This document shows, piece by piece, positions 35,792-44,392 of a stretch of DNA of 54,718 nucleotides; the stretch's first letter is position 1, and each line of letters opens with the position of its first letter. The position numbers and the translations under genes were made by a program. This stretch comes from an uncultured Clostridia bacterium (GTDB lineage: Bacteria; Bacillota; Clostridia; Christensenellales; Aristaeellaceae), in assembly GCA_946408995.1 (NCBI GenBank), contig CAMJUL010000019.1, positions 1 to 54,718 on the forward strand. Direction: 5' to 3'. The notes beneath the pieces were generated by a model that saw only the letters and a list, made by a program, of their open reading frames with translations, ran no database searches and was not told where the DNA came from.

Positions 35792-37187
35792 GGGCGGCTT
35801 CTCCCTTCAGGGTGGTGTGGGAGGCGGCGGTGATTTTTACCGGCAGGATGCGGCCGATATCCTCCCCGTCCCCGGGGAAATTGACGGAGATATTGCGCTC
35901 GCACTTGCCGGTGACCTCGCCCCCGCCCCGGCGGCTGCGGTCGGTCACAAGGACCTTCACGGTCTGCCCGATGAGGGAGGAGAAGACCCGGGCGGTGTTC
36001 TTTTCCTGGACGGCGATCAGCCGCTCAATGCGCGCCTTGGCGGTGTCCGGGTCCACCTGGCCGGGCATAGAGGCGGCTTTGGTCCCCACCCGGGGGGAAT
36101 AGATAAAGGTGAAGGCCGAATCAAAGCAGGCCTCGTCGGTCAGGGACAGGGTGTCCTCAAAATCCCGTTCGGTCTCCCCTGGAAAGGCCACGATCAGGTC
36201 CGTTGTCACGCCGATGTCCGGCATGGCGGCCCGGAGGGCACGGAGGCGCTCCAGGTATTTTTCCCGGGTGTAGCGGCGGTTCATGGCCTCGAGGACCGCG
36301 TTGCTGCCGGACTGGACCGGCAGGTGGAAATGCCGCATGATGTTGGGACGATCGGCCATGACCCGGATCAGGTCGTCGGACAGGTCCTTGGGATGGCTGG
36401 TCATGAACCGGATGCGCTCAAAGCCCAGGGAGGCGCATTCGTCCAGCAGCTGCGGGAAGCTGAGATCCCCGGTGCCGCTGCCGTAGGAATTGACGTTCTG
36501 CCCGAGGAGCATGATCTCCCTAAAGCCCTGGCGGCGCAGTTCCTCAGCCTCCCGCAGGATGTCCCGGGAGCTGCGGGAGCGCTCCCGCCCGCGGACGTGG
36601 GGGACGATGCAGTAGGTGCAGAAGTTGTTGCAGCCGTACATGATGGTCAGATACCCCGTCAGGGAGGAGGCGCGTCGGATGGGCACGCCTTCGGCGAGGG
36701 TGCTCTCGTTCTCCGGCACGGAGACTACCCGCCGGCCGCTTTCCACACAGCGCAGCAAAAGCTCCGGCAGCTCGTGCAGGTTTCCGGTGCCAAAGGCCAG
36801 GTCCACAAAGGGGTACTGTTTGATCAGCTTTTCGGCCATGCCCGGCTCCTGGACCATGCAGCCGCAGACCCCGATGAGGAGGTCCGGCCGCTCCTTGCGG
36901 AGCTCCTTGAGCCAGGTGACGTTGCCCAGGGCCTTGCGCTCGGCGTTGTCACGGATGCAGCAGGTGTTGTGCAGGACAAAGTCCGCCTCGCGTTTGTCCG
37001 GGGCGGGGCGCAGGCCCATGCGGTCCAGGATGCCTGCCAGCTTTTCGGAGTCATGGGCGTTCATCTGACACCCGTAGGTCACGATATAATAGGTCTCCGG
37101 CCGGCGGGGCAGGGCGGCGAAGGCGTCGGCAAAGCCGCGCTGGCGCTCCATTTCCTCCTCGGGGATCCGGATGATGTCGTTTTTCAT
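35784..37187 (-). CDS. miaB: tRNA-2-methylthio-N6-dimethylallyladenosine synthase MiaB
   Basis: A 467-residue methylthiotransferase that inserts a methylthio group at C2 of i6A37 in tRNA, using SAM and two iron-sulfur clusters. The N-terminal UPF0004 domain has the three cluster Cys at 40, 76 and 110 (YGCQMN, HNTCCIRD, GCM). The radical SAM motif is CxxxCxxC at 186, 190 and 193 (YGCNNFCTYC). A TRAM domain occupies about 390-460 and binds tRNA. ATG 37187 follows AAGGAG. It starts 15 nt after the RNase G gene ends. Confidence 0.97.
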   Translation of the reverse strand: MKNDIIRIPEEEMERQRGFADAFAALPRRPETYYIVTYGCQMNAHDSEKLAGILDRMGLRPAPDKREADFVLHNTCCIRDNAERKALGNVTWLKELRKERPDLLIGVCGCMVQEPGMAEKLIKQYPFVDLAFGTGNLHELPELLLRCVESGRRVVSVPENESTLAEGVPIRRASSLTGYLTIMYGCNNFCTYCIVPHVRGRERSRSSRDILREAEELRRQGFREIMLLGQNVNSYGSGTGDLSFPQLLDECASLGFERIRFMTSHPKDLSDDLIRVMADRPNIMRHFHLPVQSGSNAVLEAMNRRYTREKYLERLRALRAAMPDIGVTTDLIVAFPGETERDFEDTLSLTDEACFDSAFTFIYSPRVGTKAASMPGQVDPDTAKARIERLIAVQEKNTARVFSSLIGQTVKVLVTDRSRRGGGEVTGKCERNISVNFPGDGEDIGRILPVKITAASHTTLKGEAARE

Positions 37188-37202
37188 GGCGGCAGCTCCT
37201 TT

Positions 37203-38297
37203 TCAGAAGGCGTTTTCGGTTTTCCGGCGGGTCATCTCCAGCAGCCCCAGGACCGTAAAATCATGGATGACGGTTTTGACGGGGTCCTCCGCCAGGGCTT
37301 CGGAAAGGGTTTTAAGCAGTCTGTCCCGGCTCCCGGGGGCTTCCATATCGATGAAGTCGATCAGGATGACGCCGCCGATGTTCCTGACCTGCAGGATCCG
37401 GGCAATCTCCCGGGCCGCCTCCTCGTTGACCCGGAGGCGGCTTTCCTCGGCGCTTTTCTTTTTGCCGGTGTCGCCGGCGCTGTTGACGTCAATGACGGTC
37501 AGGGCCTCGCAGGGGTCGATGACGATGTTCCCGCCGCTTTTGAGCCAGACGCGCCGTTCCATGCATTTTCTAAGCTGACCGGGTACGTTGTACAGCTCCA
37601 TGGGGTCCGCGGCGGTTTCCCTGGGCAGCCCCTCCGGCAGGGAAAACGCCTCCGGACGGTCGGCCACCGCCCGGTCCACGGGGAACCGCACGTCCCGGAG
37701 CAGGCGCTCCTCAAGCGGCGCCTCCCCCTCGATCAGGCAGGGGGCGTCGGCATGGGACGCGCGCTCCTTCAGGGCCAGCCACCGGTCCGAAAGGCCCTTG
37801 AGCTCCGCCCGGACCTCCTCGTCCGGCGCGTCACGCCCCTCCCAGCGGAGAATCATGCCCATGCCTTCGGGGCACAGGCTGCGGGCACGGCGCAGGGCGG
37901 CATCCTTATCCGCCCCGGGATAGCGGGCGGAAACGGCGGCGCCGGACTGGACGGGCAGCAGGATGCAGGTTTTGCCTGCCAGGGCGATGCGGGTGGAAAC
38001 GAAGGCCTGCTTATCGCCCCCGGGCACCTTTTTGACCTGCACCAGGACGGGCGTCCCCCCCGGGGGCGGGATGGGGATGCCCTGGATCTCCCGGTAAGGC
38101 AGGAAGGCGTTCAGGCCTTTTTTCAGCCGCACGAAGACCGCTTCCATGGCCGGCATGTTCCGGTCGGTCCGGGCCAGGTAGATCTCCTCGCTCCGGGGGG
38201 AGGGGGCGGTATCCTCCAGGTAGCGGTAAAGCCTGCCCTCCTTCAGGAGGGCGCCCCGGCGGACACCGTCCGAGGAGGAGAGAACCAGCAGATTCAT
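37203..38297 (-). CDS. rng: Ribonuclease G/E family protein, shortened at the C-terminus
   Basis: A 364-residue RNase G/E-type endoribonuclease for rRNA maturation and mRNA decay. An S1-like domain is at the start (about 35-115, with NMPAMEAVFVRLKKGLNAFLP). The catalytic region has GGNIVIDPCEALTVIDVNSAG, with a metal-binding Asp, and GGVILIDFIDM with the second Asp. The protein stops right after LGLLEMTRRK. Usual RNase G (about 490 residues) continues from there into the zinc-link Cys pair and a tetramer-forming small domain; both are missing. The start ATG overlaps the end of the DUF2344 gene by 4 nt. Confidence 0.9.
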   Translation of the reverse strand: MNLLVLSSSDGVRRGALLKEGRLYRYLEDTAPSPRSEEIYLARTDRNMPAMEAVFVRLKKGLNAFLPYREIQGIPIPPPGGTPVLVQVKKVPGGDKQAFVSTRIALAGKTCILLPVQSGAAVSARYPGADKDAALRRARSLCPEGMGMILRWEGRDAPDEEVRAELKGLSDRWLALKERASHADAPCLIEGEAPLEERLLRDVRFPVDRAVADRPEAFSLPEGLPRETAADPMELYNVPGQLRKCMERRVWLKSGGNIVIDPCEALTVIDVNSAGDTGKKKSAEESRLRVNEEAAREIARILQVRNIGGVILIDFIDMEAPGSRDRLLKTLSEALAEDPVKTVIHDFTVLGLLEMTRRKTENAF

Positions 38298-38956
38298 ACG
38301 TCCTCCAGGGGCACGAAGGCATTACCGTCTTCCCCGAGCAGCATCAGCCTGCGCACAAGAAAATGGGGCGTCTCAAGGCCCGCGAAGGCGTAGAGCCGGT
38401 CAAGGAGCAGTTCCATTTTGCAGGTGCTCTCTTCCCTCAGATCCAGGGTGGCAAAGATCCTTCCGTCCCGGCAGGACAGTTCGTGGATCATGGGGCGGAT
38501 GTCCACTTCTTTTTCTCCGGACTTGGTTTTCTTGACCGCCGGCACGGTCTTCTGCGCAAGGAAGGGGCCGATAAAGGGGGCCACGTCATCGGCGCCGCCC
38601 TCGGGCTGGGCGCTGTAGCGGGCCGCCCGAAGAAGGGCCATGGGGGATTTGTGGGTATCCTCCACGGCACGGCAGGCGAGGATCTTCAGGTCCGGGGGCA
38701 GGGCGGCGTTGAGGCGGTCAAGAAAGAAGGCGGGATCCACCGTGCCCTCCACGGGAACCTCCATGATCTCCCTTTCCCCCACGGCGCCCAGATTGAGGGG
38801 GGCGGCGAAGGTGAGCAGGATGTGGGGATTAAACCCCTGGGAGTAGCGGATGGGCAGGTCCGAGCGGCGCAGGGCGCGCTGCATGGCCCGCATCAGGTCC
38901 AGATGGCCGATCAGACGGAGGCGCGGGCCTTTCTCAAACACCGCGAGCATTTTCAT
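38294..38956 (-). CDS. TIGR03936 family radical SAM-associated protein (DUF2344)
   Basis: A 220-residue member of DUF2344: the start with RLIGHLDLMRAMQRALRRSDLPI and YSQGFNPHILLTFAAPLNLG is diagnostic. The family always goes with the TIGR03960 radical SAM gene, either next to it or fused to it, and is thought to support tRNA modification; its exact action is not established. It overlaps that gene by 23 nt upstream and rng by 4 nt downstream. The C-terminal part (about 125-220) is less conserved. Confidence 0.9.
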   Translation of the reverse strand: MKMLAVFEKGPRLRLIGHLDLMRAMQRALRRSDLPIRYSQGFNPHILLTFAAPLNLGAVGEREIMEVPVEGTVDPAFFLDRLNAALPPDLKILACRAVEDTHKSPMALLRAARYSAQPEGGADDVAPFIGPFLAQKTVPAVKKTKSGEKEVDIRPMIHELSCRDGRIFATLDLREESTCKMELLLDRLYAFAGLETPHFLVRRLMLLGEDGNAFVPLEDV

Positions 38957-40802
38957 AGGCGGGGCACGCTCCTTTCCATCTTTGCAGGCCGCAGGCGTTG
39001 CAGCCCTTCCGGCAGTCCTTTGTGGTGGTCCCCTTCAGGGCTTTTTCGTATTCCCGGATCAGGAATTCCTTGGTGACGCCCGCGTCGATGACGTCCCAGG
39101 GCAGGACCTCCTCCAGGGGACGGACCCGGTAGGCGTAGAAGGCCGGGTCCAGGCCGCATTTCTCAAAGGCGGCCAGCCAGGTCTCATAGCGGAAATGCTC
39201 GTTCCATCCGTCAAACCGGCAGCCGTCCTTCCAGGCGGTATAGATCACGTCGCCGATGCGCCTGTCCCCCCGGGAGATGCAGGCCTCCAGGAAGGACAGG
39301 GTGCTTTCGTGCCAGTTGTAGGTGACCCCCTTGAGGCGCATGTATTCCCGCATGCGCTCCTGCTTGCCCCTGATCACCTCAAGGGTATCCTGCCCCACCC
39401 ACTGGAAGGGGGTAAAGGGCTTGGGCACGAAGACCGAGACCGACGCGGTCACCTTCAGGCCGCGGGCCCGGCGGTCCTTGGGCACGGAAAAATAGGCAGC
39501 CACGGTTTTTTTGCACAGGTCCGCGATGCCCTGCAGGTCCTCGTCGGTTTCGGTGGGCAGGCCGGACATGAAGTACAGCTTGACCGTGCTCCAGCCGCTC
39601 TCAAAGGCGTCGGTGACCGCGCGGATCAGGTCCTCCTCGGTGACGCCCTTGTTGATCACGTCCCTGAGGCGCTGGGTCCCGGCCTCCGGGGCCAGGGTCA
39701 GCCCGCTTTTTTTGACCTTCTGGGTCTCCTCCAGGGACTGCTTGACGATGTTGTCAATGCGCATGGAAGGCAGCGAAATGCTGACCCGCTTTTGCTGGTA
39801 GCGGTCCATCAGGGCCCGGATCAGCTCCGCAAGGCAGGGATAATCCCCGCTGGAAAGGCTGGAGAGGCTGATCTCCTCGTACCCTGTGGTCTTTTCCAGG
39901 CTGTCCGCCAGGGCCAGCAGGCGGTCCAGGCTGCGCTCCCGGACGGGCCGGTAGATCATGCCCGCCTGGCAGAACCTGCAGCCCCGGGTGCAGCCGCGCA
40001 TGATCTCAAGCACGATCCGGTCGAACACGATGTCCGTATAGGGGACCGGAAAGCTTTCGGGGTATTCCGCGCCGTTCAGATCCGTCACCACGCACCTTTG
40101 CACCTTCGCGGGCACCCCCGGGCGGTTGGGCGTACAGCTTTTGACGGTGCCGTCGGCGTTGTAGCAGACGTCGTAGAAGGCGGGCACATAGACCCCGCGG
40201 ATGGCGGCGAGGTCCTCAAGGATGGCAAGGCGGGACTTGCCCTGCCTTTTGCCCTCCCGGACGGCGGCGCACAATTCCACCATGACGTCCTCGCCGTCTC
40301 CGATCATGTAGGCGTCCACGAAATTCGCCAGGGGCTCCGGGTTGTAGGCGCAGGGGCCGCCCGCCACCACCAGGGGGTCTTTTTCCCCCCGGTCCCGGGC
40401 ATAAAGGGGGATGCGGGCAAGGTCCAGCATCTCCAGGATGTTGGTATAACTCATTTCATACTGAAGGGTAAAGCCCACCAGGTCAAAATCCCGGACGGGG
40501 GTGCGGCTTTCCAGGGAGAACAGCGGGATGCCCTCCCGCCGCATGGCGTCGCCCATGTCCGGCCAGGGGGTGAAGACCCTTTCGCACAGGCCCCAGGGCT
40601 GTTTGTTGATAATATGGTAGAGGATCTTGATCCCCAAATGGCTCATCCCGATATCGTAGGTATCCGGAAAGCAGAAGGCGAAGGTCAGCTCCGCCTCGTC
40701 AAAGGGTTTGACGGACGTGTTCATTTCGCCCCCCGCGTATCTTGCGGGTTTCTGTACCTGTTCCAGCAGCTTTTCAAGCTTCGCTTCCAATAAAGCTTCC
40801 AA
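38934..40802 (-). CDS. TIGR03960 family B12-binding-domain radical SAM protein
   Basis: A 622-residue radical SAM enzyme with an N-terminal B12-binding-like region (about 35-230, with DTYDIGMSHLGIKILYHIIN). The cluster motif CTRGCRFC is near residue 270, and a C-terminal domain with the Cys-rich end KDCRKGCNACGLQ follows. The start is TTG 40802, seven bases after GGGAGG; no ATG upstream is in a good setting. The enzyme family is proposed to work with DUF2344 in RNA modification, inferred from gene linkage with rng, rplU and rpmA. It is the first gene of a ten-gene minus-strand run of about 15 kb with gaps mostly under 40 nt. Confidence 0.92.
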   Translation of the reverse strand: MEALLEAKLEKLLEQVQKPARYAGGEMNTSVKPFDEAELTFAFCFPDTYDIGMSHLGIKILYHIINKQPWGLCERVFTPWPDMGDAMRREGIPLFSLESRTPVRDFDLVGFTLQYEMSYTNILEMLDLARIPLYARDRGEKDPLVVAGGPCAYNPEPLANFVDAYMIGDGEDVMVELCAAVREGKRQGKSRLAILEDLAAIRGVYVPAFYDVCYNADGTVKSCTPNRPGVPAKVQRCVVTDLNGAEYPESFPVPYTDIVFDRIVLEIMRGCTRGCRFCQAGMIYRPVRERSLDRLLALADSLEKTTGYEEISLSSLSSGDYPCLAELIRALMDRYQQKRVSISLPSMRIDNIVKQSLEETQKVKKSGLTLAPEAGTQRLRDVINKGVTEEDLIRAVTDAFESGWSTVKLYFMSGLPTETDEDLQGIADLCKKTVAAYFSVPKDRRARGLKVTASVSVFVPKPFTPFQWVGQDTLEVIRGKQERMREYMRLKGVTYNWHESTLSFLEACISRGDRRIGDVIYTAWKDGCRFDGWNEHFRYETWLAAFEKCGLDPAFYAYRVRPLEEVLPWDVIDAGVTKEFLIREYEKALKGTTTKDCRKGCNACGLQRWKGACPAYENARGV

Positions 40803-40850
40803 TGGCGTTCCTCCCAGCCGGCGGCAGCTGCCGCCAATTTACCAGGTAGA

Positions 40851-40879
40851 ATAATACCATTCTTCGCCGAAAATGTCCA
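40851..40879 (-). promoter_or_regulatory. Promoter of the radical SAM-rng-miaB-mutSL-miaA operon
   Basis: On the minus strand TGGACA (40879-40874), a 17-nt spacer and TATTAT (40856-40851), about 40 nt before the TTG start. It is the only clear promoter seen for the ten genes downstream. Confidence 0.7.
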
Positions 40880-40898
40880 CAGGGCCGCAAAGGCCGTA

Positions 40899-40926
40899 TT
40901 GCTTTTCCGGGGTTTTACGTTATAAT
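40899..40926 (+). promoter_or_regulatory. Promoter of the Gfo/Idh/MocA gene
   Basis: TTGCTT (40899-40904), a 16-nt spacer and TATAAT (40921-40926), divergent from the radical SAM operon promoter, with about 20 nt between the two -35 boxes. Confidence 0.7.
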
Positions 40927-40966
40927 GAAAACAGAAAAACAACCATGCATGAAAGGGGAAGCACTC

Positions 40967-42136
40967 ATGGGCAATAAAGTCCGTCTTGGCATTATCGGCA
41001 TCGGCAACCAGGGCTCCACCTACGCAAGGAAATTCGTCCACGACAACTGGGTCCCGGATATTGAGCTTGTCGCGATTGCGGACAAGAACCCTGCCCGGAT
41101 CGCCTGGGCCAAGGAAAACGTATCTCCCTCCATCCACTATTTTGGTACCGCCGAGGCGATGCTGGACAGCGGCCTCATCGACGCCTGTGTGGTGTCCGTG
41201 CCCCATTACGACCATCCCAAATACGTCATCGCCTGCATGAAGCGGGGCATCCACGTGATGTGCGAAAAGCCCGCCGGCGTGTATACCAACCAGGTCAGGG
41301 AAATGAACGCGGAAGCTGCCCTGCATCCGGAGGTGGTCTTCGGCATGATGTTCAACCAGCGCACCAACTGCCTGTACCGCAAGATGCGCGAATTGGTGCA
41401 GAGCGGCAAGTACGGCCGGGTGCGCCGGGCCAACTGGCTGATCACCGACTGGTACCGCAGCCAGTACTATTACAACAGCGGCGACTGGCGCGCCACCTGG
41501 CAGGGCGAGGGCGGCGGCGTGCTTTTGAACCAGTGCCCCCACCAGCTGGACCTGTGGCAGTGGATCCTGGGAATGCCCAAGAAGGTCCGCGCCAACATGA
41601 AGTTCGGCCAGTGGCACGACATCGAGGTGGAGGATGACGTGACCTGCTGGATGGAGTACGAAGACGGCCACACCGGCGTCTTTATCACCTCCACCGGCGA
41701 CCCCCACGGCACCAACCGGCTGGAGGTCCAGATGGACGGCGCCCAGCTGATCGCCGAGGGAAAGACCCTGAAGCTGTATGAACTGGAGCAGCTGGAGCAG
41801 GATTGGACCAAGGACAACACCCAGGCCTTCGGCAAGGTGCCCGGCAAAGAGGTGGAGGTGGAACTGGATGGCCTCAATCCCCAGCACCAGGGGGTCTTTG
41901 CCGCCTGGGCCGGCGCCATCCTCCGGGGCGAAAAACTGGTGGCCGGCGGCGAGGAGGGCCTGCGCGGGCTGACGCTGTCCAACGCCATGCACCTTTCCGC
42001 CTTCCTGGACAAGACGGTGGAGCTGCCCTTTGACGAAGACCTGTATGAAAAGGAACTGATGAAGCGGGTGGCCACCTCCCGGCGCAAAGCGCCCGCGGAG
42101 GACGCTTCCTTCGCGGACACCACCGGCAGCTATTGA
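40967..42136 (+). CDS. Gfo/Idh/MocA family NAD(P)-dependent oxidoreductase
   Basis: A 389-residue oxidoreductase, probably acting on a sugar or cyclitol in the cytoplasm. The Rossmann fold opens with RLGIIGIGNQGSTYA (GxGxxG, about 6-20). The family signature EKPAGV (about 104-109) carries the Lys of the active site. The second domain has the catalytic-type His in NQCPHQLDLWQWI (about 190). ATG 40967 follows AAAGGGGAA; an ATG at 40925 lies in the -10 box and is excluded. Single-gene unit ending in a terminator. Substrate unknown. Confidence 0.93.
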   Translation: MGNKVRLGIIGIGNQGSTYARKFVHDNWVPDIELVAIADKNPARIAWAKENVSPSIHYFGTAEAMLDSGLIDACVVSVPHYDHPKYVIACMKRGIHVMCEKPAGVYTNQVREMNAEAALHPEVVFGMMFNQRTNCLYRKMRELVQSGKYGRVRRANWLITDWYRSQYYYNSGDWRATWQGEGGGVLLNQCPHQLDLWQWILGMPKKVRANMKFGQWHDIEVEDDVTCWMEYEDGHTGVFITSTGDPHGTNRLEVQMDGAQLIAEGKTLKLYELEQLEQDWTKDNTQAFGKVPGKEVEVELDGLNPQHQGVFAAWAGAILRGEKLVAGGEEGLRGLTLSNAMHLSAFLDKTVELPFDEDLYEKELMKRVATSRRKAPAEDASFADTTGSY

Positions 42137-42181
42137 GGATGAAAGATCACCCGTAACATAAGGAACCCCAAAGGAGCACCA

Positions 42182-42237
42182 AGCCCCTGCGCCTGAAACG
42201 GTGGCTTCACACCCCGCCCACAGGCGCAGGGGCTTTC
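42182..42237 (+). terminator. Terminator after the Gfo/Idh/MocA gene
   Basis: A perfect 14-bp stem, AGCCCCTGCGCCTG (42182-42195) with its complement at 42221-42234, encloses a 25-nt loop and is followed by TTT. From here to 42442 no further gene is seen. Confidence 0.78.
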
Positions 42238-42442
42238 TGGGATCATAGCCGCTTTGGCCGGTTCTTTGGCTGCCAGGCAGGCGGCAAACGTTTTATGATT
42301 CCGGACGGTATTCCTGTTGAATCTTTTGGACTTCCCGAGGTATATTTCAAGGCGTGAGCGGCTTTTGTACACTGGCCCAGGGACTTTGACAGGGAGAACC
42401 ATCCAAAATGGAAGGACGGCAAAATACGGGAGGAATAACAGC

Positions 42443-43570
42443 TTGAAAACGATGAGAACGGAAACGATCCACGGGAAGATCCTGTTTGTTTTTCTTGTGC
42501 TCTGCTTATTGCTCCCCGCTTCTTCCATGGCCGGGGAGATCCGGCGCGTGGACGAGAACGGCTATCTGTATTATATGGATTACACGGGGGATTATTACAG
42601 CACGGAGGTGTTCGATTCCCTGTGAAAGGTTGGATACATCGATCCCGGCTGCTCGGTATTCCTGACCCACAACCCGGAGGGCGAGATCCTTTCCTGCAGG
42701 AACTTTGATTACCCGCACCGCGTATCCAAGGAGGACCGGACCCTGACCGGGCTGAACTTTGTTGTGCACTGCAAACCCGAAGGGAAGTATGAATCCATCG
42801 CGCTGGCGGACGCCGTCTATTGTGCCCCGGACGATCCCCTTTACCGCGCCGGCGGTCCGGACAGGGAGGGGTTTGACGCCTCTTTCCTGAACATCCTGCC
42901 CTATGAGTGCATGGACGGGATCAACGAGAAAGGGCTGTTCGTCTCCATCATGAAGCTGGACATCAAGGAGGGCGAACAGCCGGGTCGGTTCGGCGTCGCT
43001 TCCAGCATGCTGCTGCGCTATATGCTGGATGACTGCGCCACGGTGGAAGAGGCCATCGCCAAGGTGGATACCGCCATCGTCACGCCGGAGGACTGGCAGG
43101 GCTGCCACGTGTTCGTGTCCGACGCGCTGGACCGCTATGCCGTCATTGAAAGCCGCAACAGCATCGTCACGGTGGTCGAGTGCGACGTGGTCACGAATTT
43201 CTATCTGGCCAGCGATGACCTGCGGGACTATTACAGAAGCGGGACGCTCCGTGAGGACGCCATCCAGATGGTGGACGAAAACGGCGAGCAGCTTTACCAC
43301 TTCGGGTATGGCCACGGCTATCATCGCTTTGTGACGATCGCGAGCCAGCTCAACCGCTTCAGGAAGGACGGCCGGACCATGATGCCCGAATCTTCCGCCC
43401 TGGTCATCCTGCAAAGCGCCGTGCAGAATCCCTATACCGAGTCGACGGGGACCTCGATGACCCAATACAGCGCCATCTACAACAACACCCGAAAGACCGT
43501 CACCGTATGGCCCTTCCAGCATTTCGGCACGGCATACCGCTTTGACGTGTACGGGAATCCGCTTCCGTGA
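42443..43570 (+). pseudogene. Secreted linear amide C-N hydrolase-like (Ntn) protein with an in-frame stop
   Basis: One frame from TTG 42443 (GGGAGG upstream) to TGA 43568-43570 encodes a protein of about 375 residues, interrupted by TGA at 42623-42625. The first part has a signal peptide (about 8-28, ASSMAGE). Directly after the stop the frame continues with KVGYIDPGCSVFLTHNPEG and SCRNFDYPH. This is the N-terminal nucleophile region of the choloylglycine hydrolase/penicillin acylase-like superfamily, in which the Cys of GCSVF would act. The rest is intact (INEKGLFVSIMKLD, and the late TSMTQYSAIYNN). A single substitution from TGG or CGA explains the stop. Either a recent pseudogene or a sequence error; readthrough cannot be excluded. 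Confidence 0.75.
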
Positions 43571-43606
43571 GCGGAAGGCGGCCTTGCCGTCGGTGGAAAA
43601 GCCCCC

Positions 43607-44392
43607 TTACAGCGGCAGCACCTCAAGGTACCCCGGCAGCAGGCAGGAGACGGCGCCGGGGTATTTGGCGTCCAGGTAGTCCGAAAACTCCCGGGGGTCG
43701 GCGCAGTTCCACCTGAACAGGTCCCAGTGGCCGGGCAGCACCCTGCGGGGACGCAATTCCCCGCACAGGTCCACGGCCTCCTGGAAGGTCATGTTGCCGA
43801 TGCAGCCGGAGCGGTAGCGCCTGGCGTCCCGGCCGTTGATGGGCAGCACCGACAGGTCCAGGGGTCCCATGGACAGAAGCTTTTTCAGCATGCCCTCATA
43901 GCGCAGGGTATCCCCGGCGTGATGGAGGCGTTTGCCCTTCCCCTCCAGGACGTACTGCAGACAGGGATAGAGGCCGGTGTCCCTGTCCCGGGCGAGGAAT
44001 TCGTGGGCGGCGGCCAGGGCACGGACCGTAACGTCCCCGAAGGTGAAGGATTCCCCGTCGTTCAGGCCCACAAGCCTTTCCTTTGGGAAACCGTCCCGCA
44101 GAAGGGCGGGGACACAGGACCGGGGCAGGACGAACAGCGCCTCCGGGCAGGTGTCCAGCCAGATCTTCCAGGAGGGGCGGTCGATGTGGTCCGCGTGGTC
44201 ATGGGTGCCAAGGAACAGGCGGACGCCCCGCACCTCCCCGGCGGGCACCGGGGGCGGGACAGCGCGGTCCCCCTCCGGCAGGGCGTAATAATCGATGCTG
44301 ACGCAGGTTTCGCCAAACCGGGCCCACAGGCCCATCTGGCCCAGCCAGCAGAAAGAGGCCGCGCCGCCCGAAAGCAGGTCCGGAACGTTCAT
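43607..44392 (-). CDS. Metallo-beta-lactamase-fold hydrolase (UlaG-like)
   Basis: A 261-residue cytoplasmic MBL-fold protein. The metal motif THDHADHID (about 64-72) and the later His and Asp (HAAHEF-like AAAHEF, HHAGDTL) match the UlaG/L-ascorbate-6-phosphate lactonase-like branch, as do QMGLWARFG near the start and LPGHWDLF near the end. UlaG opens a lactone ring; whether this one does is unknown. It overlaps the FMN dehydrogenase gene by 4 nt, so the two form an operon and may act on successive compounds. Confidence 0.85.
   Translation of the reverse strand: MNVPDLLSGGAASFCWLGQMGLWARFGETCVSIDYYALPEGDRAVPPPVPAGEVRGVRLFLGTHDHADHIDRPSWKIWLDTCPEALFVLPRSCVPALLRDGFPKERLVGLNDGESFTFGDVTVRALAAAHEFLARDRDTGLYPCLQYVLEGKGKRLHHAGDTLRYEGMLKKLLSMGPLDLSVLPINGRDARRYRSGCIGNMTFQEAVDLCGELRPRRVLPGHWDLFRWNCADPREFSDYLDAKYPGAVSCLLPGYLEVLPL

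Noticed and set aside
42623-42625. TGA in the Ntn hydrolase as a selenocysteine or reassigned codon
   Set aside because: No SECIS-like hairpin is evident just after it, the position is not a catalytic one, and many other genes in the window end in TGA.
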